A stretch of 64,000 nt of DNA from Bradyrhizobium symbiodeficiens (lineage in GTDB: Bacteria > Pseudomonadota > Alphaproteobacteria > Rhizobiales > Xanthobacteraceae). Positions 1 through 9,238 of this stretch are shown in pieces; the first letter of the stretch is position 1, and each line of letters begins with the position of its first letter. A program made the position numbers and the translations under genes. The notes under the pieces were generated by a model, which was not told where the DNA came from, did not search any database, and saw nothing but the letters and a program-made list of their open reading frames with translations. Location: assembly GCF_002266465.3 (NCBI RefSeq), contig NZ_CP029427.2, positions 2,730,501 through 2,794,500 of the forward strand, in the 5' to 3' direction.

Positions 1-30
1 GGCCGTAACGCCACGCGAGGGTCCCGATGA
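1..30 (+). CDS. possible 3' end of an upstream gene
   Basis: A reading frame open from base 1 ends with TGA at 28-30, overlapping the ATG of the adenine deaminase gene in the ATGA arrangement common throughout this window. Only nine codons are visible, so neither product nor reality can be judged. Listed because the overlap would mean ade is translationally coupled to an upstream gene. Confidence 0.25.
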   Translation, partial: GRNATRGSR

Positions 31-1832
31 CCAGACTCACCCGCTTCGCCGTCGCCCCGCTGCATGCGATGACCCGGCGCCTGGCCGATGTCGCCTCGGC
101 GCGCCTCGCGCCGGATCTTGTCATCACTGGCGGGCGGGTGCTCTCGACCTATTCGGAACGCATCCATGCGGACCGCGAGGTCTGGACGACCGGCGGCCGC
201 ATCGCTGCGGTGAAGCCGGCCGGAACGGCGAAGAAGGTCTGGCGTGATGTCGCGACCTACGATGCGGCAGGCGGCATCATCGCGCCGGGCCTGGTCGATC
301 CGCACATCCACATCGAATCCTCGATGGTGACGGCCTGCGCCTATGCGGAGGCGGCACTGCTCAACGGCACCACCACGATCTTCTGCGACAGCCACGAGAT
401 CGGCAACGTCATGGACGTCGCCGGCGTCGAGGCGATGCTGGAGGACGCGCGCGAGGCGCCGCTCTCGATCTTTTTGACGGTGCCGAGCACGGTGCCGGCA
501 ACGTCGGCCGAGTTGGAAACGGCCGGCGGCGATCTCACACCGGACAAGATCGCCGGTCTGTTCGACCGCTGGCCCGAAGCCGTGGGGCTCGGCGAGAAGA
601 TGGATTTTGTCCCGGTCACGATGGGTGACGAGCGCAGCCACGCCATTCTTGCGGCCGCCTTGAAGCGCGGACGACCCGTGTCCGGCCATGTTTACGGTCG
701 CGAATTCGTGGCGGCCTATGCGGCGTCAGGCGTCACCGACACCCATGAGGCGATCGACCGCGACATCGCCGACGATCTGCTCGATGCCGGCGTCTGGGTG
801 TTCCTGCGCGGGGGGCCGCCGACCACGCCATGGCACTCGCTGCCGCAGGCGATCCGCGCCATCACCGAGCTCGGCGCCTCGCACAAGCGCACGGCCGTGT
901 GTACCGATGATCGCGACGCCGATGATCTGCTGCTGTTCGGCCTCGACTGGGTGGTGCGCGAAGCCGTCAAGGCGGGGATGTCGCCTGAGCAGGCCTGGTC
1001 GATGGGCTCGCTGCATGGCGCGACGCGCTTCGGCATGGACGGCGACATCGGCGGGCTCGGTGGCGGCCGCCGCGCCGATCTCGTGCTGATGGACGACCAG
1101 TTCAAGCCGCAATGCACCTGGTATGGCGGCGAACTCGTGGTCGAGAACCGCAAGATCACGCCGCGTCTCGATCAGGCGCTGTCGCAGCGCTATCAATACC
1201 CGAAGGCGGCCTATGCGACGGTGAAGCTACCGGAGGCGGCGATGAAGCTGACGCCAGAGCTGCCGGCGAAAGCCTGCACCGTCAACGCGATCAAGACCGC
1301 ACTCCCGGGCATCACGCTGATCCATGAGAAGGTCGGGATCGAGGCCGCCAAGGATTGGCCGTCTTTGTTCGCGCGCTACGGCCTCTGCTTCGTTACGGTC
1401 GTCGAGCGCCACGGCAAATCCGCCGGCAATGTTGCCCATGGCCTGCTCAAGGACTTTGGCCTGAAGCGCGGCGCGGTCGCCTCCAGCGTCGGACACGACA
1501 GCCACAACATCATCGTTGCCGGCACCAACGAGGCCGATATGCAAGTCGCGGTCGCCGCCATCAAGGACCAGCAGGGCGGCGTCTGCGTCGTCGCCGACGG
1601 CAAGGTGAGGGCGCTGGTTCCGCTGCCGATCGCGGGTCTGCTCTCCGACAAGCGCGTCACGGAGGTCGCCGAAGAAGTGAGGGCGCTGAAGAAGGAATGG
1701 GCGGAGGCCGGCTGCACCATCCCCTACATGGGCTTCAATTTGATCCCGCTATCGGTCATTCCGGAAATTCGCATCACCGACAAAGGCCTCGTGCTGGTGC
1801 CGCAGATGGAGCTGGCGCCGCTGTTCGAGTGA
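27..1832 (+). CDS. ade: adenine deaminase
   Basis: Amidohydrolase-superfamily enzyme of 601 residues (E. coli Ade is 588) that hydrolyses adenine to hypoxanthine and ammonia in the cytoplasm. The metal-binding signature DPHIHIESS lies near residue 92, followed by CDSHEIGN and later a THEA motif and TDDRDADD, all typical of the Ade subfamily rather than of adenosine deaminase. An in-frame stop at 6-8 makes the ATG at 27 the first possible start. It lies 153 bp upstream of gcl on the same strand. This fits a purine breakdown route whose end product glyoxylate feeds the next three genes, although the intermediate purine genes are not in the window. Family assignment is firm; the link to gcl is inference from position. 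Confidence 0.95.
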   Translation: MTRLTRFAVAPLHAMTRRLADVASARLAPDLVITGGRVLSTYSERIHADREVWTTGGRIAAVKPAGTAKKVWRDVATYDAAGGIIAPGLVDPHIHIESSMVTACAYAEAALLNGTTTIFCDSHEIGNVMDVAGVEAMLEDAREAPLSIFLTVPSTVPATSAELETAGGDLTPDKIAGLFDRWPEAVGLGEKMDFVPVTMGDERSHAILAAALKRGRPVSGHVYGREFVAAYAASGVTDTHEAIDRDIADDLLDAGVWVFLRGGPPTTPWHSLPQAIRAITELGASHKRTAVCTDDRDADDLLLFGLDWVVREAVKAGMSPEQAWSMGSLHGATRFGMDGDIGGLGGGRRADLVLMDDQFKPQCTWYGGELVVENRKITPRLDQALSQRYQYPKAAYATVKLPEAAMKLTPELPAKACTVNAIKTALPGITLIHEKVGIEAAKDWPSLFARYGLCFVTVVERHGKSAGNVAHGLLKDFGLKRGAVASSVGHDSHNIIVAGTNEADMQVAVAAIKDQQGGVCVVADGKVRALVPLPIAGLLSDKRVTEVAEEVRALKKEWAEAGCTIPYMGFNLIPLSVIPEIRITDKGLVLVPQMELAPLFE

Positions 1833-1913
1833 GGCGCTTTCACGCATTTCTTCATCTAACCGATTGAGGCTGCCGCAATTTTTCTACGGCTGCCGCATCG
1901 TGGAAAATAAAAT

Positions 1914-1930
1914 CGATCTCGTTGAGATCG
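1914..1930. promoter_or_regulatory. palindrome upstream of gcl (candidate operator)
   Basis: The sequence CGATCTC-GTT-GAGATCG forms 7-bp arms around a 3-bp centre about 55 bp before the gcl start, inside an AT-richer stretch of the ade-gcl gap. The spacing suits a regulator-binding site for the glyoxylate genes. No regulator gene lies beside it, so the cognate protein is unknown. Confidence 0.35.
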
Positions 1931-1985
1931 CATCTTGCACGCCCGATGATCCCGCTCGCTGACGCAACTCAGGGCGAGGTCCGAT

Positions 1986-3770
1986 ATGGCGAAGATGCGA
2001 GCTATCGATGCGGCCGTGCGAATTCTGGAGAAGGAAGGCATCTCCACCGCCTTCGGGGTTCCCGGGGCCGCGATCAATCCGCTTTACTCGGCGCTGAAGA
2101 AACGCGGCTCGATCCGCCACATCCTGGCGCGGCATGTCGAGGGCGCCTCGCACATGGCCGAGGGCTATACGCGCGCCAAAGCCGGCAATATCGGCGTTTG
2201 CATCGGGACCTCGGGGCCGGCGGGCACCGACATGATCACCGGGCTCTATTCGGCGATCGCCGATTCCATTCCGATCCTCTGCATCACCGGGCAGGCGCCG
2301 CGGGCGCGGCTCTACAAGGAGGACTTCCAGGCCGTCGACATCGAGTCGATCGCAAAGCCCGTGACGAAATGGGCCGTCACCGTGCGCGAGCCGGCGCTGG
2401 TACCGCGCGTGTTCAGCCAGGCGTTTCACGTCATGCGCTCGGGCCGGCCGGGACCGGTGCTGATCGACATGCCGCTCGACGTGCAACTGGCCGAGATCGA
2501 GTTCGACGACGAGACTTATGAGCCGCTGCCGGTCTACAAGCCGACGGCTACGCGAAAACAGGTCGAGAAGGCGCTGGAGATGCTCAACGCCGCCGAACGC
2601 CCGCTGATCGTCGCGGGCGGTGGCATCATCAATGCCGATGCCTCGGATCTCCTGGTCGAATTCGCCGAGATCGCCAACGTGCCCGTGGTGCCGACGCTGA
2701 TGGGGTGGGGCGCAATCCCCGACGATCACGTGCTGATGGCCGGCATGGTCGGCCTTCAGACCAGCCACCGCTATGGCAATGCCACCATGCTCGAATCCGA
2801 CTTCGTGCTCGGCATCGGCAACCGCTGGGCTAACCGCCACACCGGCTCGGTCGAGACCTACACCAAGGGCCGCACCTTCGTGCATGTCGATATCGAACCG
2901 ACCCAGATCGGGCGCGTGTTCAATCCCGATCTCGGCATCGTCTCGGACGCGAAGGCGGCGCTCGAGCTGTTCGTCACCGTCGCCAGGGAGTGGCGTCGGT
3001 CAGGCAGGCTCCGCGAGCGCCAGGCGTGGCCGGCGTCATGCCGCGATCGCAAAAAGACGATGCTGCGCAAGAGTCATTTCGACAACGTCCCGATCAAGCC
3101 GCAGCGCGTCTACGAGGAAATGACCAAGGCCTTTGGTCGCGACACCTGCTACGTCACCGTGATCGGCCTGTCGCAGATCGCCGGCGCGCAGTTCCTCGGC
3201 GTCTATCGCCCGCGCAACTGGATCAATGCGGGGCAGGCGGGGCCGCTCGGCTGGACGCTGCCCGCCGCGCTCGGCGTGCGTGCGGCGTGCCCGGATCGCG
3301 ACATCGTCGCGCTCTCCGGCGACTACGACTTCCAGTTCCTGATCGAGGAGCTCGCGGTCGGGGCGCAGTTCAATCTGCCCTACATCCACGTCGTCGTGAA
3401 CAATTCCTATCTCGGCCTGATCCGCCAGGCCCAGCGCGGTTTCGAGATGGACTATCACGTCCAGCTCTCCTTCGAGAATATCAACGCGCCGGAGCTTGGC
3501 GGCTACGGCGTCGACCACGTCGCCGTCGCCGAAGGCCTTGGCTGCAAGGCGATCCGCGTCACCGATCCGAAGGACGCGCAGGCCGCGTTCGCGACCGCGC
3601 GCGAGCTGGTGGCCAAGCACCGCGTGCCCGTGGTGGTCGAGTTCATCCTCGAACGCGTCACCAACATCGCGATGGGCACCGAGATCGACAACATCGTCGA
3701 GTTCGAGGAGGTGCTGGATCTGCCACTCGACGAGGTCGGCACCACACGCGTACTGCAGCCGGCGGAATAG
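1986..3770 (+). CDS. gcl: glyoxylate carboligase (tartronate-semialdehyde synthase)
   Basis: ThDP- and FAD-dependent enzyme of 594 residues that condenses two glyoxylate molecules to tartronate semialdehyde and CO2. The decisive residue is visible: in the motif ARHVEGASH the usual ThDP-activating glutamate is replaced by Val51, the hallmark that separates Gcl from acetolactate synthase and other family members. The ThDP/Mg motif GDYDFQF lies near residue 445, with NNSYLGLI downstream. Length and sequence follow E. coli Gcl end to end. A purine-rich GGGCGAGG stretch precedes the ATG. hyi follows after 12 bp, and glxR completes the pathway, so this is the first gene of a glyoxylate-to-glycerate operon. 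Confidence 0.97.
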   Translation: MAKMRAIDAAVRILEKEGISTAFGVPGAAINPLYSALKKRGSIRHILARHVEGASHMAEGYTRAKAGNIGVCIGTSGPAGTDMITGLYSAIADSIPILCITGQAPRARLYKEDFQAVDIESIAKPVTKWAVTVREPALVPRVFSQAFHVMRSGRPGPVLIDMPLDVQLAEIEFDDETYEPLPVYKPTATRKQVEKALEMLNAAERPLIVAGGGIINADASDLLVEFAEIANVPVVPTLMGWGAIPDDHVLMAGMVGLQTSHRYGNATMLESDFVLGIGNRWANRHTGSVETYTKGRTFVHVDIEPTQIGRVFNPDLGIVSDAKAALELFVTVAREWRRSGRLRERQAWPASCRDRKKTMLRKSHFDNVPIKPQRVYEEMTKAFGRDTCYVTVIGLSQIAGAQFLGVYRPRNWINAGQAGPLGWTLPAALGVRAACPDRDIVALSGDYDFQFLIEELAVGAQFNLPYIHVVVNNSYLGLIRQAQRGFEMDYHVQLSFENINAPELGGYGVDHVAVAEGLGCKAIRVTDPKDAQAAFATARELVAKHRVPVVVEFILERVTNIAMGTEIDNIVEFEEVLDLPLDEVGTTRVLQPAE

Positions 3771-3782
3771 GGGAGAAGCATC

Positions 3783-4568
3783 ATGCCGAAATTCGCCGCC
3801 AACCTCACCATGCTCTTCAACGAGATGCCGTTCCTCGACCGTTTCGCAGCGGCGAAGGCAGCAGGCTTCTCCGGGGTCGAATATCTCTTCCCCTATGATT
3901 TCGACAAGGCGCAGCTGCGCGAGCAGCTCGAGGCTCACGGGCTGACGCAGGTGCTGCACAATCTGCCAGCCGGCAACTGGGCGGCGGGCGAGCGCGGCAT
4001 CGCGATCCTGCCCGATCGCACCGCCGAATTCCGCGACGGCGTGTTCCGCGCCATCGACTATGCCAGGGCGATCGATTGCGAGCAGCTCAACTGCCTCGTG
4101 GGTATCGCGCCCGTCGATGCTGATCCGCGCGAGCTTCAGGAGACGTTGGTGGGGAATCTGCGCTTTGCGGCCTCGACGCTGGCGCGCGAAAACATCAAGC
4201 TGCTGGTCGAGCCGATCAACACGCTCGACATTCCCGGCTTCTTCCTCAACGGCACCGAGCAAGCAGTGCAGTTGATCTCGGAAGTGCGGTCGAACAATCT
4301 GTTCATCCAGTACGATATCTATCACATGCAGATCATGGAGGGTGATCTCGCCCGCACCATGCAGGAATATCTGCCGCAGATCGCCCACGTCCAGCTCGCC
4401 GATAATCCGGGCCGCCATGAGCCCGGCACCGGCGAGATCAACTATCCCTTCCTGTTCCGCTACCTCGACGCGATCGGTTATCGCGGCTGGATCGGCTGCG
4501 AATACAAGCCGCGCACCACGACGCTGGAAGGGCTTTCGTGGCACGCCGCGCAGACGCTCGAGACGTGA
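3783..4568 (+). CDS. hyi: hydroxypyruvate isomerase
   Basis: Sugar-phosphate-isomerase-like TIM barrel of 261 residues (E. coli Hyi 258) interconverting hydroxypyruvate and tartronate semialdehyde. The N-terminus PKFAANLTMLFNE and the acidic metal-site segments LLVEPIN and GCEYKP are characteristic. GGGGAGAAG sits just before the ATG and the gene starts 12 bp after gcl, indicating one transcript. Between it and glxR lies a palindromic repeat of about 140 bp, which could alter expression of the last gene of the operon. Confidence 0.94.
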   Translation: MPKFAANLTMLFNEMPFLDRFAAAKAAGFSGVEYLFPYDFDKAQLREQLEAHGLTQVLHNLPAGNWAAGERGIAILPDRTAEFRDGVFRAIDYARAIDCEQLNCLVGIAPVDADPRELQETLVGNLRFAASTLARENIKLLVEPINTLDIPGFFLNGTEQAVQLISEVRSNNLFIQYDIYHMQIMEGDLARTMQEYLPQIAHVQLADNPGRHEPGTGEINYPFLFRYLDAIGYRGWIGCEYKPRTTTLEGLSWHAAQTLET

Positions 4569-4581
4569 ACCGGGGCGGCGG

Positions 4582-4719
4582 TGCGCTCCCTCTCCCGCCT
4601 GCGGGAGAGGGTCGGGGAGAGGGTGCCTCCGCAATGGGATTCTTGCGGAGGAAATCCCAACGCGGAGGCAGCCCTCACCCGGCACTGCGTGCCGACCTCT
4701 CCCGCAAGCGGGAGAGGTG
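4582..4719. repeat. compound intergenic palindromic repeat (CCCTCTCCCGC family)
   Basis: Two near-identical hairpins face each other: CCCTCTCCCGC-CT-GCGGGAGAGGG (4588-4611) and ACCTCTCCCGC-AA-GCGGGAGAGGT (4695-4718). An inner pair, GTGCCTCCGC (4623-4632) and GCGGAGGCA (4662-4670), makes the whole element a nested palindrome. It fills the hyi-glxR gap. Such elements are common in rhizobial genomes; its effect on the operon (RNA stabilisation or partial termination) is unknown. Confidence 0.85.
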
Positions 4720-4765
4720 CAGCGAGCCCGCGGATCGACCTAACCCAAATCCAAAGGAATGAGAC

Positions 4766-5653
4766 ATGATCGACATCGGCTTCATCGGGCTCGGCACCAT
4801 GGGACGGCCGATGGCCGGCCATCTCCTTAACGCCGGCCATCGTGTTCTCCTGCATGACGTCGCGGCCGTCGCGCCGGAGCTGATCGCGGCCGGCGGCATC
4901 GCCTGCAAGACGAGCAAGCAGGTCGCCGAGCAGGCCGATGCGATCATCATCATGGTGCCGGATACGCCGCATGTCGAAGCGGTGCTGTTCGGCAAGGATG
5001 GCGTTGCGAACGGCATCTCCAAGGGCAAGATTGTCGTCGACATGAGCTCGATCTCGCCGCTGGCGACGAAGGAGTTCGCCGGGAAGATCGAGGCGCTGGG
5101 GACGGACTATCTCGACGCGCCGGTGTCGGGCGGGGAGGTCGGCGCCAAGGCGGCGAGCCTCACCATCATGGTCGGCGGGCCGGAGCGGGCGTTCAACACC
5201 ATGAAGCCGGTCTTCGACAAGATGGGCAAGAACGTCACCCGCGTCGGCGCCAATGGCGACGGGCAGACCACGAAGGTCGCCAACCAGATCATCGTCGCGT
5301 TGACCATCGAGGCGGTGAGCGAGGCGCTATTGTTCGCGTCGAAGGCCGGGGCCGATCCGGCGCTGGTGCGACAGGCGTTGATGGGCGGCTTCGCCTCCTC
5401 GCGCATCCTCGAAGTGCACGGCGAGCGCATGGTGAAGCGCAATTTCGATCCGGGCTTCCGCATCGAGCTGCATCAGAAGGATCTCAATCTGGCGCTCGAA
5501 GGCGCGCGCACGCTCGGCCTGTCGTTGCCCAGCACGGCAGTGGCGCAGCAATTGTTCTCGGCCTGTACCGCGCATGGCGGCAAGGACTGGGATCATTCCG
5601 CGATGATACGTGCCCTGGAACTGTTGGGGGGTCACGAGATCGCCGCGGCCTGA
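4766..5653 (+). CDS. glxR: 2-hydroxy-3-oxopropionate (tartronate semialdehyde) reductase
   Basis: 3-Hydroxyisobutyrate-dehydrogenase-family enzyme of 295 residues that reduces tartronate semialdehyde to glycerate using NAD(P)H. The N-terminal Rossmann motif GLGTMGRPMAG (residues 7-17), the substrate-binding block DAPVSGGEVGA and the catalytic-lysine region GDGQTTKVANQ near residue 170 are all present. Position after gcl and hyi gives the substrate: the three genes convert glyoxylate to glycerate. No glycerate kinase gene is seen nearby. AAAGGAATGAG precedes the ATG. Confidence 0.93.
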   Translation: MIDIGFIGLGTMGRPMAGHLLNAGHRVLLHDVAAVAPELIAAGGIACKTSKQVAEQADAIIIMVPDTPHVEAVLFGKDGVANGISKGKIVVDMSSISPLATKEFAGKIEALGTDYLDAPVSGGEVGAKAASLTIMVGGPERAFNTMKPVFDKMGKNVTRVGANGDGQTTKVANQIIVALTIEAVSEALLFASKAGADPALVRQALMGGFASSRILEVHGERMVKRNFDPGFRIELHQKDLNLALEGARTLGLSLPSTAVAQQLFSACTAHGGKDWDHSAMIRALELLGGHEIAAA

Positions 5654-5672
5654 ACTGTTACGCCGTAACAGT
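5654..5672. promoter_or_regulatory. perfect 19-bp palindrome after glxR
   Basis: ACTGTTACG-C-CGTAACAGT is a perfect inverted repeat with 9-bp arms and one central base, immediately after the glxR stop and 92 bp before the DUF1236 gene. A one-base loop makes an RNA hairpin unlikely; the form resembles operators of TetR-type dimers. It most plausibly controls the downstream small gene. Confidence 0.5.
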
Positions 5673-5763
5673 CTCCGGTTTTGAGGCGTCTTCGGCACGC
5701 GGGAACCGGAACAATGCCCCGGCCCCGCGGTTGAAGGCGCACAACAATCACTGGAGGCTTTCG

Positions 5764-6147
5764 ATGAAGACCCGTCTTGCGATTTCGTTGGCTGCCGCGT
5801 CACTGCTGGCGTCGAGTGCAGCCTTTGCCCAGTCGACGACCGAACAGGGCGCCAGGGATGGCGCACGTGCGGGTGGCGACATCGGCGGACCGATCGGCGC
5901 GATGGTCGGCGGCACCGTTGGTGCGGCCGTCGGTGCGGGCCTGGAAATTCCGAACGCAATTCTGGGCGGCATCCCGCGGAGTGACTCCGTCGTGGTCGAG
6001 GAGCGCGTCGTGGTGGGCGAGCCGCTGCCGCCGACCGTGGTGCTCCGTCCCGTGCCGAACTACACCGAGTATCGTTATGCGGTGGTGAACGATCGCCGTG
6101 TGATCGTCGAGCCGCGCACGCGTCGCGTGGTCAAGATCATCGACTGA
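5764..6147 (+). CDS. secreted DUF1236 family protein
   Basis: Small protein of 127 residues with a Sec signal peptide (MKTRLAISLAAASLL, cleavage probably after AAFA near residue 22). A glycine-rich central segment GGPIGAMVGGTVGAAVGAG, resembling glycine-zipper repeats, is followed by a C-terminal DUF1236 module ending YAVVNDRRVIVEPRTRRVVKI. DUF1236 proteins are abundant in Bradyrhizobium and have no established function. The ATG at 5764 is chosen because CTGGAGG lies 7 bp upstream and the signal peptide begins there. It stands alone between glxR and a convergent VanZ-like gene. Confidence 0.85.
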   Translation: MKTRLAISLAAASLLASSAAFAQSTTEQGARDGARAGGDIGGPIGAMVGGTVGAAVGAGLEIPNAILGGIPRSDSVVVEERVVVGEPLPPTVVLRPVPNYTEYRYAVVNDRRVIVEPRTRRVVKIID

Positions 6148-6192
6148 TCGACGCCGACCATAGGCGAGAAGAGAAAAAGGCCCTGTGGAGTT

Positions 6193-6570
6193 CTACTCCG
6201 CGGGGCCTTCGCTTGCTGCAGAGGGATTTGCGCGAAAGCGCGACATGACCCAATCGGTGACCGCCGCGAGCGCAAAGCCGAGGCAGGCGGTGAGCGCGTC
6301 GACCAGAAAATCCTCCAGCCGGGCGTGGCGTCCGGGTGCCCAAAATTGCATCAGCTCGAGCAGGCCAATCAGGACGACCGCGGCCCCCGCACCCAGCAGG
6401 CGCCGCCGCGGATAGGCGAGGCCGAAGGCTAATCCCACCAGGATGAAGGCGAGCGCATGCTCACCGTCCTGGCCGAGGTCGGAGTGGGGCCGCAGGCCGG
6501 GGGGACCTAGGGTCGCGAAAGTAACGGCGGCCGCGAGTAGCCAGGCAAAGGAACGTATCAAAATGGACAT
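6193..6570 (-). CDS. VanZ-like family membrane protein
   Basis: Protein of 125 residues with about four hydrophobic segments and the family pattern of a conserved Glu/His face: DGEHALAFILVGLAFGLAYPRR, then LELMQFWAPGRHARLEDFLVDALTA. VanZ-like proteins occur widely; outside the vancomycin locus their role is unknown. It is transcribed alone, convergent with the DUF1236 gene and 77 bp downstream of the decarboxylase beta gene on the same strand. Confidence 0.75.
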   Translation of the reverse strand: MSILIRSFAWLLAAAVTFATLGPPGLRPHSDLGQDGEHALAFILVGLAFGLAYPRRRLLGAGAAVVLIGLLELMQFWAPGRHARLEDFLVDALTACLGFALAAVTDWVMSRFRANPSAASEGPAE

Positions 6571-6647
6571 TCGGGTCGCTTAGCACGGATTGGCAGCGGG
6601 CCGGTACAGTCCCTTCATCAGATCGGCGTGTAGTTAATGACGAAAAA

Positions 6648-7244
6648 TTAAAGCGGCTCGCGCACGCCGAGCCCGTGCATGAAGCGTTCCCGGATCTGCA
6701 CGGGATCGCGCCTCGTGGCGCCGACGCCGGGCTTGTCGTCGATGCGGACCGCGATCAGGCTCGGCTCGGTGGCGGACATCGCCGCCTCGACCAGGCGCTC
6801 GAAATCCTCCTCGTCCGCGGCCCATGCGCTGTTTGCGAGGCCGGAGCCTGCGGCGATGGCAACGATGTCCGCGACGCTGGCCGCGGGCGTCGGCTGTGCG
6901 CCGGTGATCTGGTAGATGCCATTGTCCATCACGATCATGATGAGGTTCTTCGGCTTCAACGTCGCGATCGTCGACAGCGCGCCGAGCTGCATCAACAGCG
7001 AGCCGTCGCCCTCGAGCGCGAGGACGCGGCGGTCGGGCTGCGCCAGTGCGACGCCGAGCGCGATCGGGAAGGCCAAGCCCATGCTCCCCAGCATGTAGAA
7101 ATTCTGCGGGCGGTGGCCGGCGGCCCAGAGGTCGAAATTGGTGTTGCCGATGCCGCCGATCACGGCCTCCTCGTGCTTGAGCTTGCCGATCAGGCGCGAG
7201 GTGACGTCGAAGCGGTTCATCACCTTTGTGTTGCGATTGTCCAT
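6648..7244 (-). CDS. ThDP-dependent decarboxylase, beta subunit (sulfopyruvate/phosphonopyruvate decarboxylase-like)
   Basis: A 198-residue protein covering only the pyrophosphate-binding half of a ThDP enzyme: MLGSMGLAFPIALG, then the ThDP/Mg motif GDGSLLMQLGALST and the matching DNGIYQI. The pyrimidine-binding half is a separate gene 8 bp upstream, so the two products should form an alpha-beta enzyme like ComDE (sulfopyruvate decarboxylase) or split phosphonopyruvate decarboxylases. The start at 7244 (MDNRNTK) follows directly after the alpha gene; reading further upstream would run antisense-like arginine-rich sequence. The true 2-oxo acid substrate cannot be read from the sequence. Confidence 0.82.
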   Translation of the reverse strand: MDNRNTKVMNRFDVTSRLIGKLKHEEAVIGGIGNTNFDLWAAGHRPQNFYMLGSMGLAFPIALGVALAQPDRRVLALEGDGSLLMQLGALSTIATLKPKNLIMIVMDNGIYQITGAQPTPAASVADIVAIAAGSGLANSAWAADEEDFERLVEAAMSATEPSLIAVRIDDKPGVGATRRDPVQIRERFMHGLGVREPL

Positions 7245-7252
7245 GGCTCGCC

Positions 7253-7807
7253 TCACTTGTCGAACGTCTTGCCGCCGGTGAGCAGCGGGTTGAGGATCAG
7301 CGCCACCGGCGCCTGCGTGGTGACGGCCTGCTTGATCGAGCGGTCGGCGATGAACTCGAGCTCGTCGAGCCGGGTGATGGTGTGATGCTCCAGCGCCAGC
7401 GAATCCAGCACCGGACGCATGGTGCGGCAGACCAGCGACTGGCCGTAGTTGAACTCGCCGAGCGTCCCGCGCTCGGACACGAACATGATCAGCGGGATCT
7501 GGTAGGGCACCGCGAGCGAGGCGAGCACGTTGGCGAGCGTGGCAAAGCCGGAGGTCTGCATCAGTATCGCGCCACGTCGACCGCCCATCCAGGCGCCGGA
7601 GACGATGCCGACGGCTTCCTCCTCGCGCGCGGTAGCGAAAGTGGTGAAGAACGGATCGGCGTGCAGGTTCTTGATCAGGAGCGTCAGCACGCGGTCGGGC
7701 ACGTAAGGGACGAGGCTGATCTCGTTCCGCTTCAGGGTTTGCAGGACGATGCCGTGCCAGCTGTTGTCGCCCGCCGCCGGCGTCGCCTGCTGTTCCGCAA
7801 TCGCCAT
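7253..7807 (-). CDS. ThDP-dependent decarboxylase, alpha subunit (sulfopyruvate/phosphonopyruvate decarboxylase-like)
   Basis: A 184-residue protein matching the ThDP pyrimidine-binding domain. It has the cofactor-activating glutamate region ATAREEEAVGIVSGAW, the segment ILMQTSGFATLANVL and the terminal ALILNPLLTG. The start at 7807 is supported by AAGGGAGGA just upstream on the minus strand. It pairs with the beta subunit gene 8 bp downstream. A D-2-hydroxyacid dehydrogenase gene is transcribed divergently across 250 bp and may act on the same or a related 2-oxo acid. ComD is the closest functional analogue I can name, but methanogen coenzyme M synthesis is not expected here. Confidence 0.82.
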   Translation of the reverse strand: MAIAEQQATPAAGDNSWHGIVLQTLKRNEISLVPYVPDRVLTLLIKNLHADPFFTTFATAREEEAVGIVSGAWMGGRRGAILMQTSGFATLANVLASLAVPYQIPLIMFVSERGTLGEFNYGQSLVCRTMRPVLDSLALEHHTITRLDELEFIADRSIKQAVTTQAPVALILNPLLTGGKTFDK

Positions 7808-8057
7808 CGCGTCCTCCCTTGGCGTATTTTCTCGAGCCGCGCATGCTTCTTGGTTATGGCCGTCGCGGCTGTCCGAACTTGACGGAGCGGGTAGGATTGT
7901 CAACATGTCGGGGCGGCACCGTGATCTGCGCCAGACGGCCTGCCGTGGCCGGCACCGCCGTGCCATAAGCGGCGACAATTAGAAAACGGGAGGGGGCACG
8001 GACGGGCGCGCATCGCGCTGACCTTGCGGATCTCCCTCGATAGCCGGAAGGGTCCTG

Positions 8058-9107
8058 ATGTCCGTCAACAGCAAGCGCGTCTTCTACGTCAAATATTTGG
8101 CCAATCCGGTCTATATCGATATCCTGAAGGCGCGGCCTGACGTCCGGCTCGATCGCATCGAGAACGAGAGTCCCGAGGACTTCTACGCGCCGATCATGAG
8201 CGCGGCGCATGTCTACCAGATCGGCGCCGCCCGGGACGAACTCGCCCCGCATTTCCATGTCGATGCCGCCTTGCTGAAGCGTACGCCGAACCTGCTGCTG
8301 GTCTCCAGCAATGGCGCGGGCTTCGACCCCGTCGATGTCGAGGCCTGCACCGACGCGGGTGTGCTGGTCGTCAACCAGTCCGGCGGCAATGCCCATTCGG
8401 TTGCCGAGCACGCGCTGGCGATGATGCTGACGCTGTCCAAGCGCATCATCCAGTCCGATCGCAAGCTGCGCCGGGAGCGCGACGTCAACCGCAACGATCT
8501 GGTCGGAAACGAGGTCGAACACAAGACCGTCGGCATCATCGGCCTCGGCAATGTCGGCCGGCGCATCGCCGCGCTGTGCAAGGGCCTGCTCGGCATGAAG
8601 GTGCTGGCCTACGACCCCTATTTGTCGGCCGAAGTGATGGCCGAGCGCGGCGGCGAGAAGGTCGAGCTCGACGAGCTGTTGCGCCGTGCCGATTTCGTCT
8701 CGATCTCTTGCCCGCTCGACAAGGGCAGCCGCAACATGATCAGCACGCGCGAGTTCGCGCTGATGCAGCCGCATGCGTATTTCATCACCACGGCGCGCGG
8801 CTTCATCCACGACGAGGATGCGCTGCTCCAGGCCTTGCGCGACAAGCGTATCGCGGGTGCCGGCCTTGACGTCTGGTCCAAGGAGCCGCCGCCGCCGGAA
8901 CATCCGCTGCTTCAGTTCGACAATGTGCTGGCGAGCCCCCATACCGCTGGGGTGACCATCGAGGCGCGCCAGAACATGGGCCGCATCGCCGCCGAGCAGG
9001 TCCTGGACACGCTCGACGGCAAGCGCCCGCCGCGCATCATCAATCCCGAGGTCTGGCCGCGCTATGCGGAGCGCTTCAAGCAGGCGTTCGGCGTGATGCC
9101 GGGGTAG
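8058..9107 (+). CDS. D-isomer specific 2-hydroxyacid dehydrogenase
   Basis: NAD(P)-dependent dehydrogenase of 349 residues. Visible are the Rossmann motif GLGNVGRR near residue 161, the conserved HSVAEHALAMML before it, and the catalytic set: Arg in TTARGFIHDEDAL, Glu in WSKEPPPPEHPLL and His in SPHTAG. The family reduces 2-oxo acids to D-2-hydroxy acids or works in reverse; candidates here include glyoxylate/hydroxypyruvate or the substrate of the divergent ThDP decarboxylase. The ATG follows GGAAGGGTCCTG. It is monocistronic as far as can be seen. Confidence 0.9.
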   Translation: MSVNSKRVFYVKYLANPVYIDILKARPDVRLDRIENESPEDFYAPIMSAAHVYQIGAARDELAPHFHVDAALLKRTPNLLLVSSNGAGFDPVDVEACTDAGVLVVNQSGGNAHSVAEHALAMMLTLSKRIIQSDRKLRRERDVNRNDLVGNEVEHKTVGIIGLGNVGRRIAALCKGLLGMKVLAYDPYLSAEVMAERGGEKVELDELLRRADFVSISCPLDKGSRNMISTREFALMQPHAYFITTARGFIHDEDALLQALRDKRIAGAGLDVWSKEPPPPEHPLLQFDNVLASPHTAGVTIEARQNMGRIAAEQVLDTLDGKRPPRIINPEVWPRYAERFKQAFGVMPG

Positions 9108-9238
9108 GGGCAGCCAGATTACCATTCCGGGGATGACGACGCGGCGAGGAATCGCCCGATCTTGATCCGCGTCAAAATCTCCTTTCCCGGTCCGGCTTAA
9201 ATGGGACTAGAGTGCCCCCGGGGGGCGCAGGAGGTCCC

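Noticed and set aside
3036..4685. 549-codon minus-strand frame antisense to gcl-hyi
   Set aside because: Composition typical of antisense shadow; both sense genes are unambiguous and family-length.
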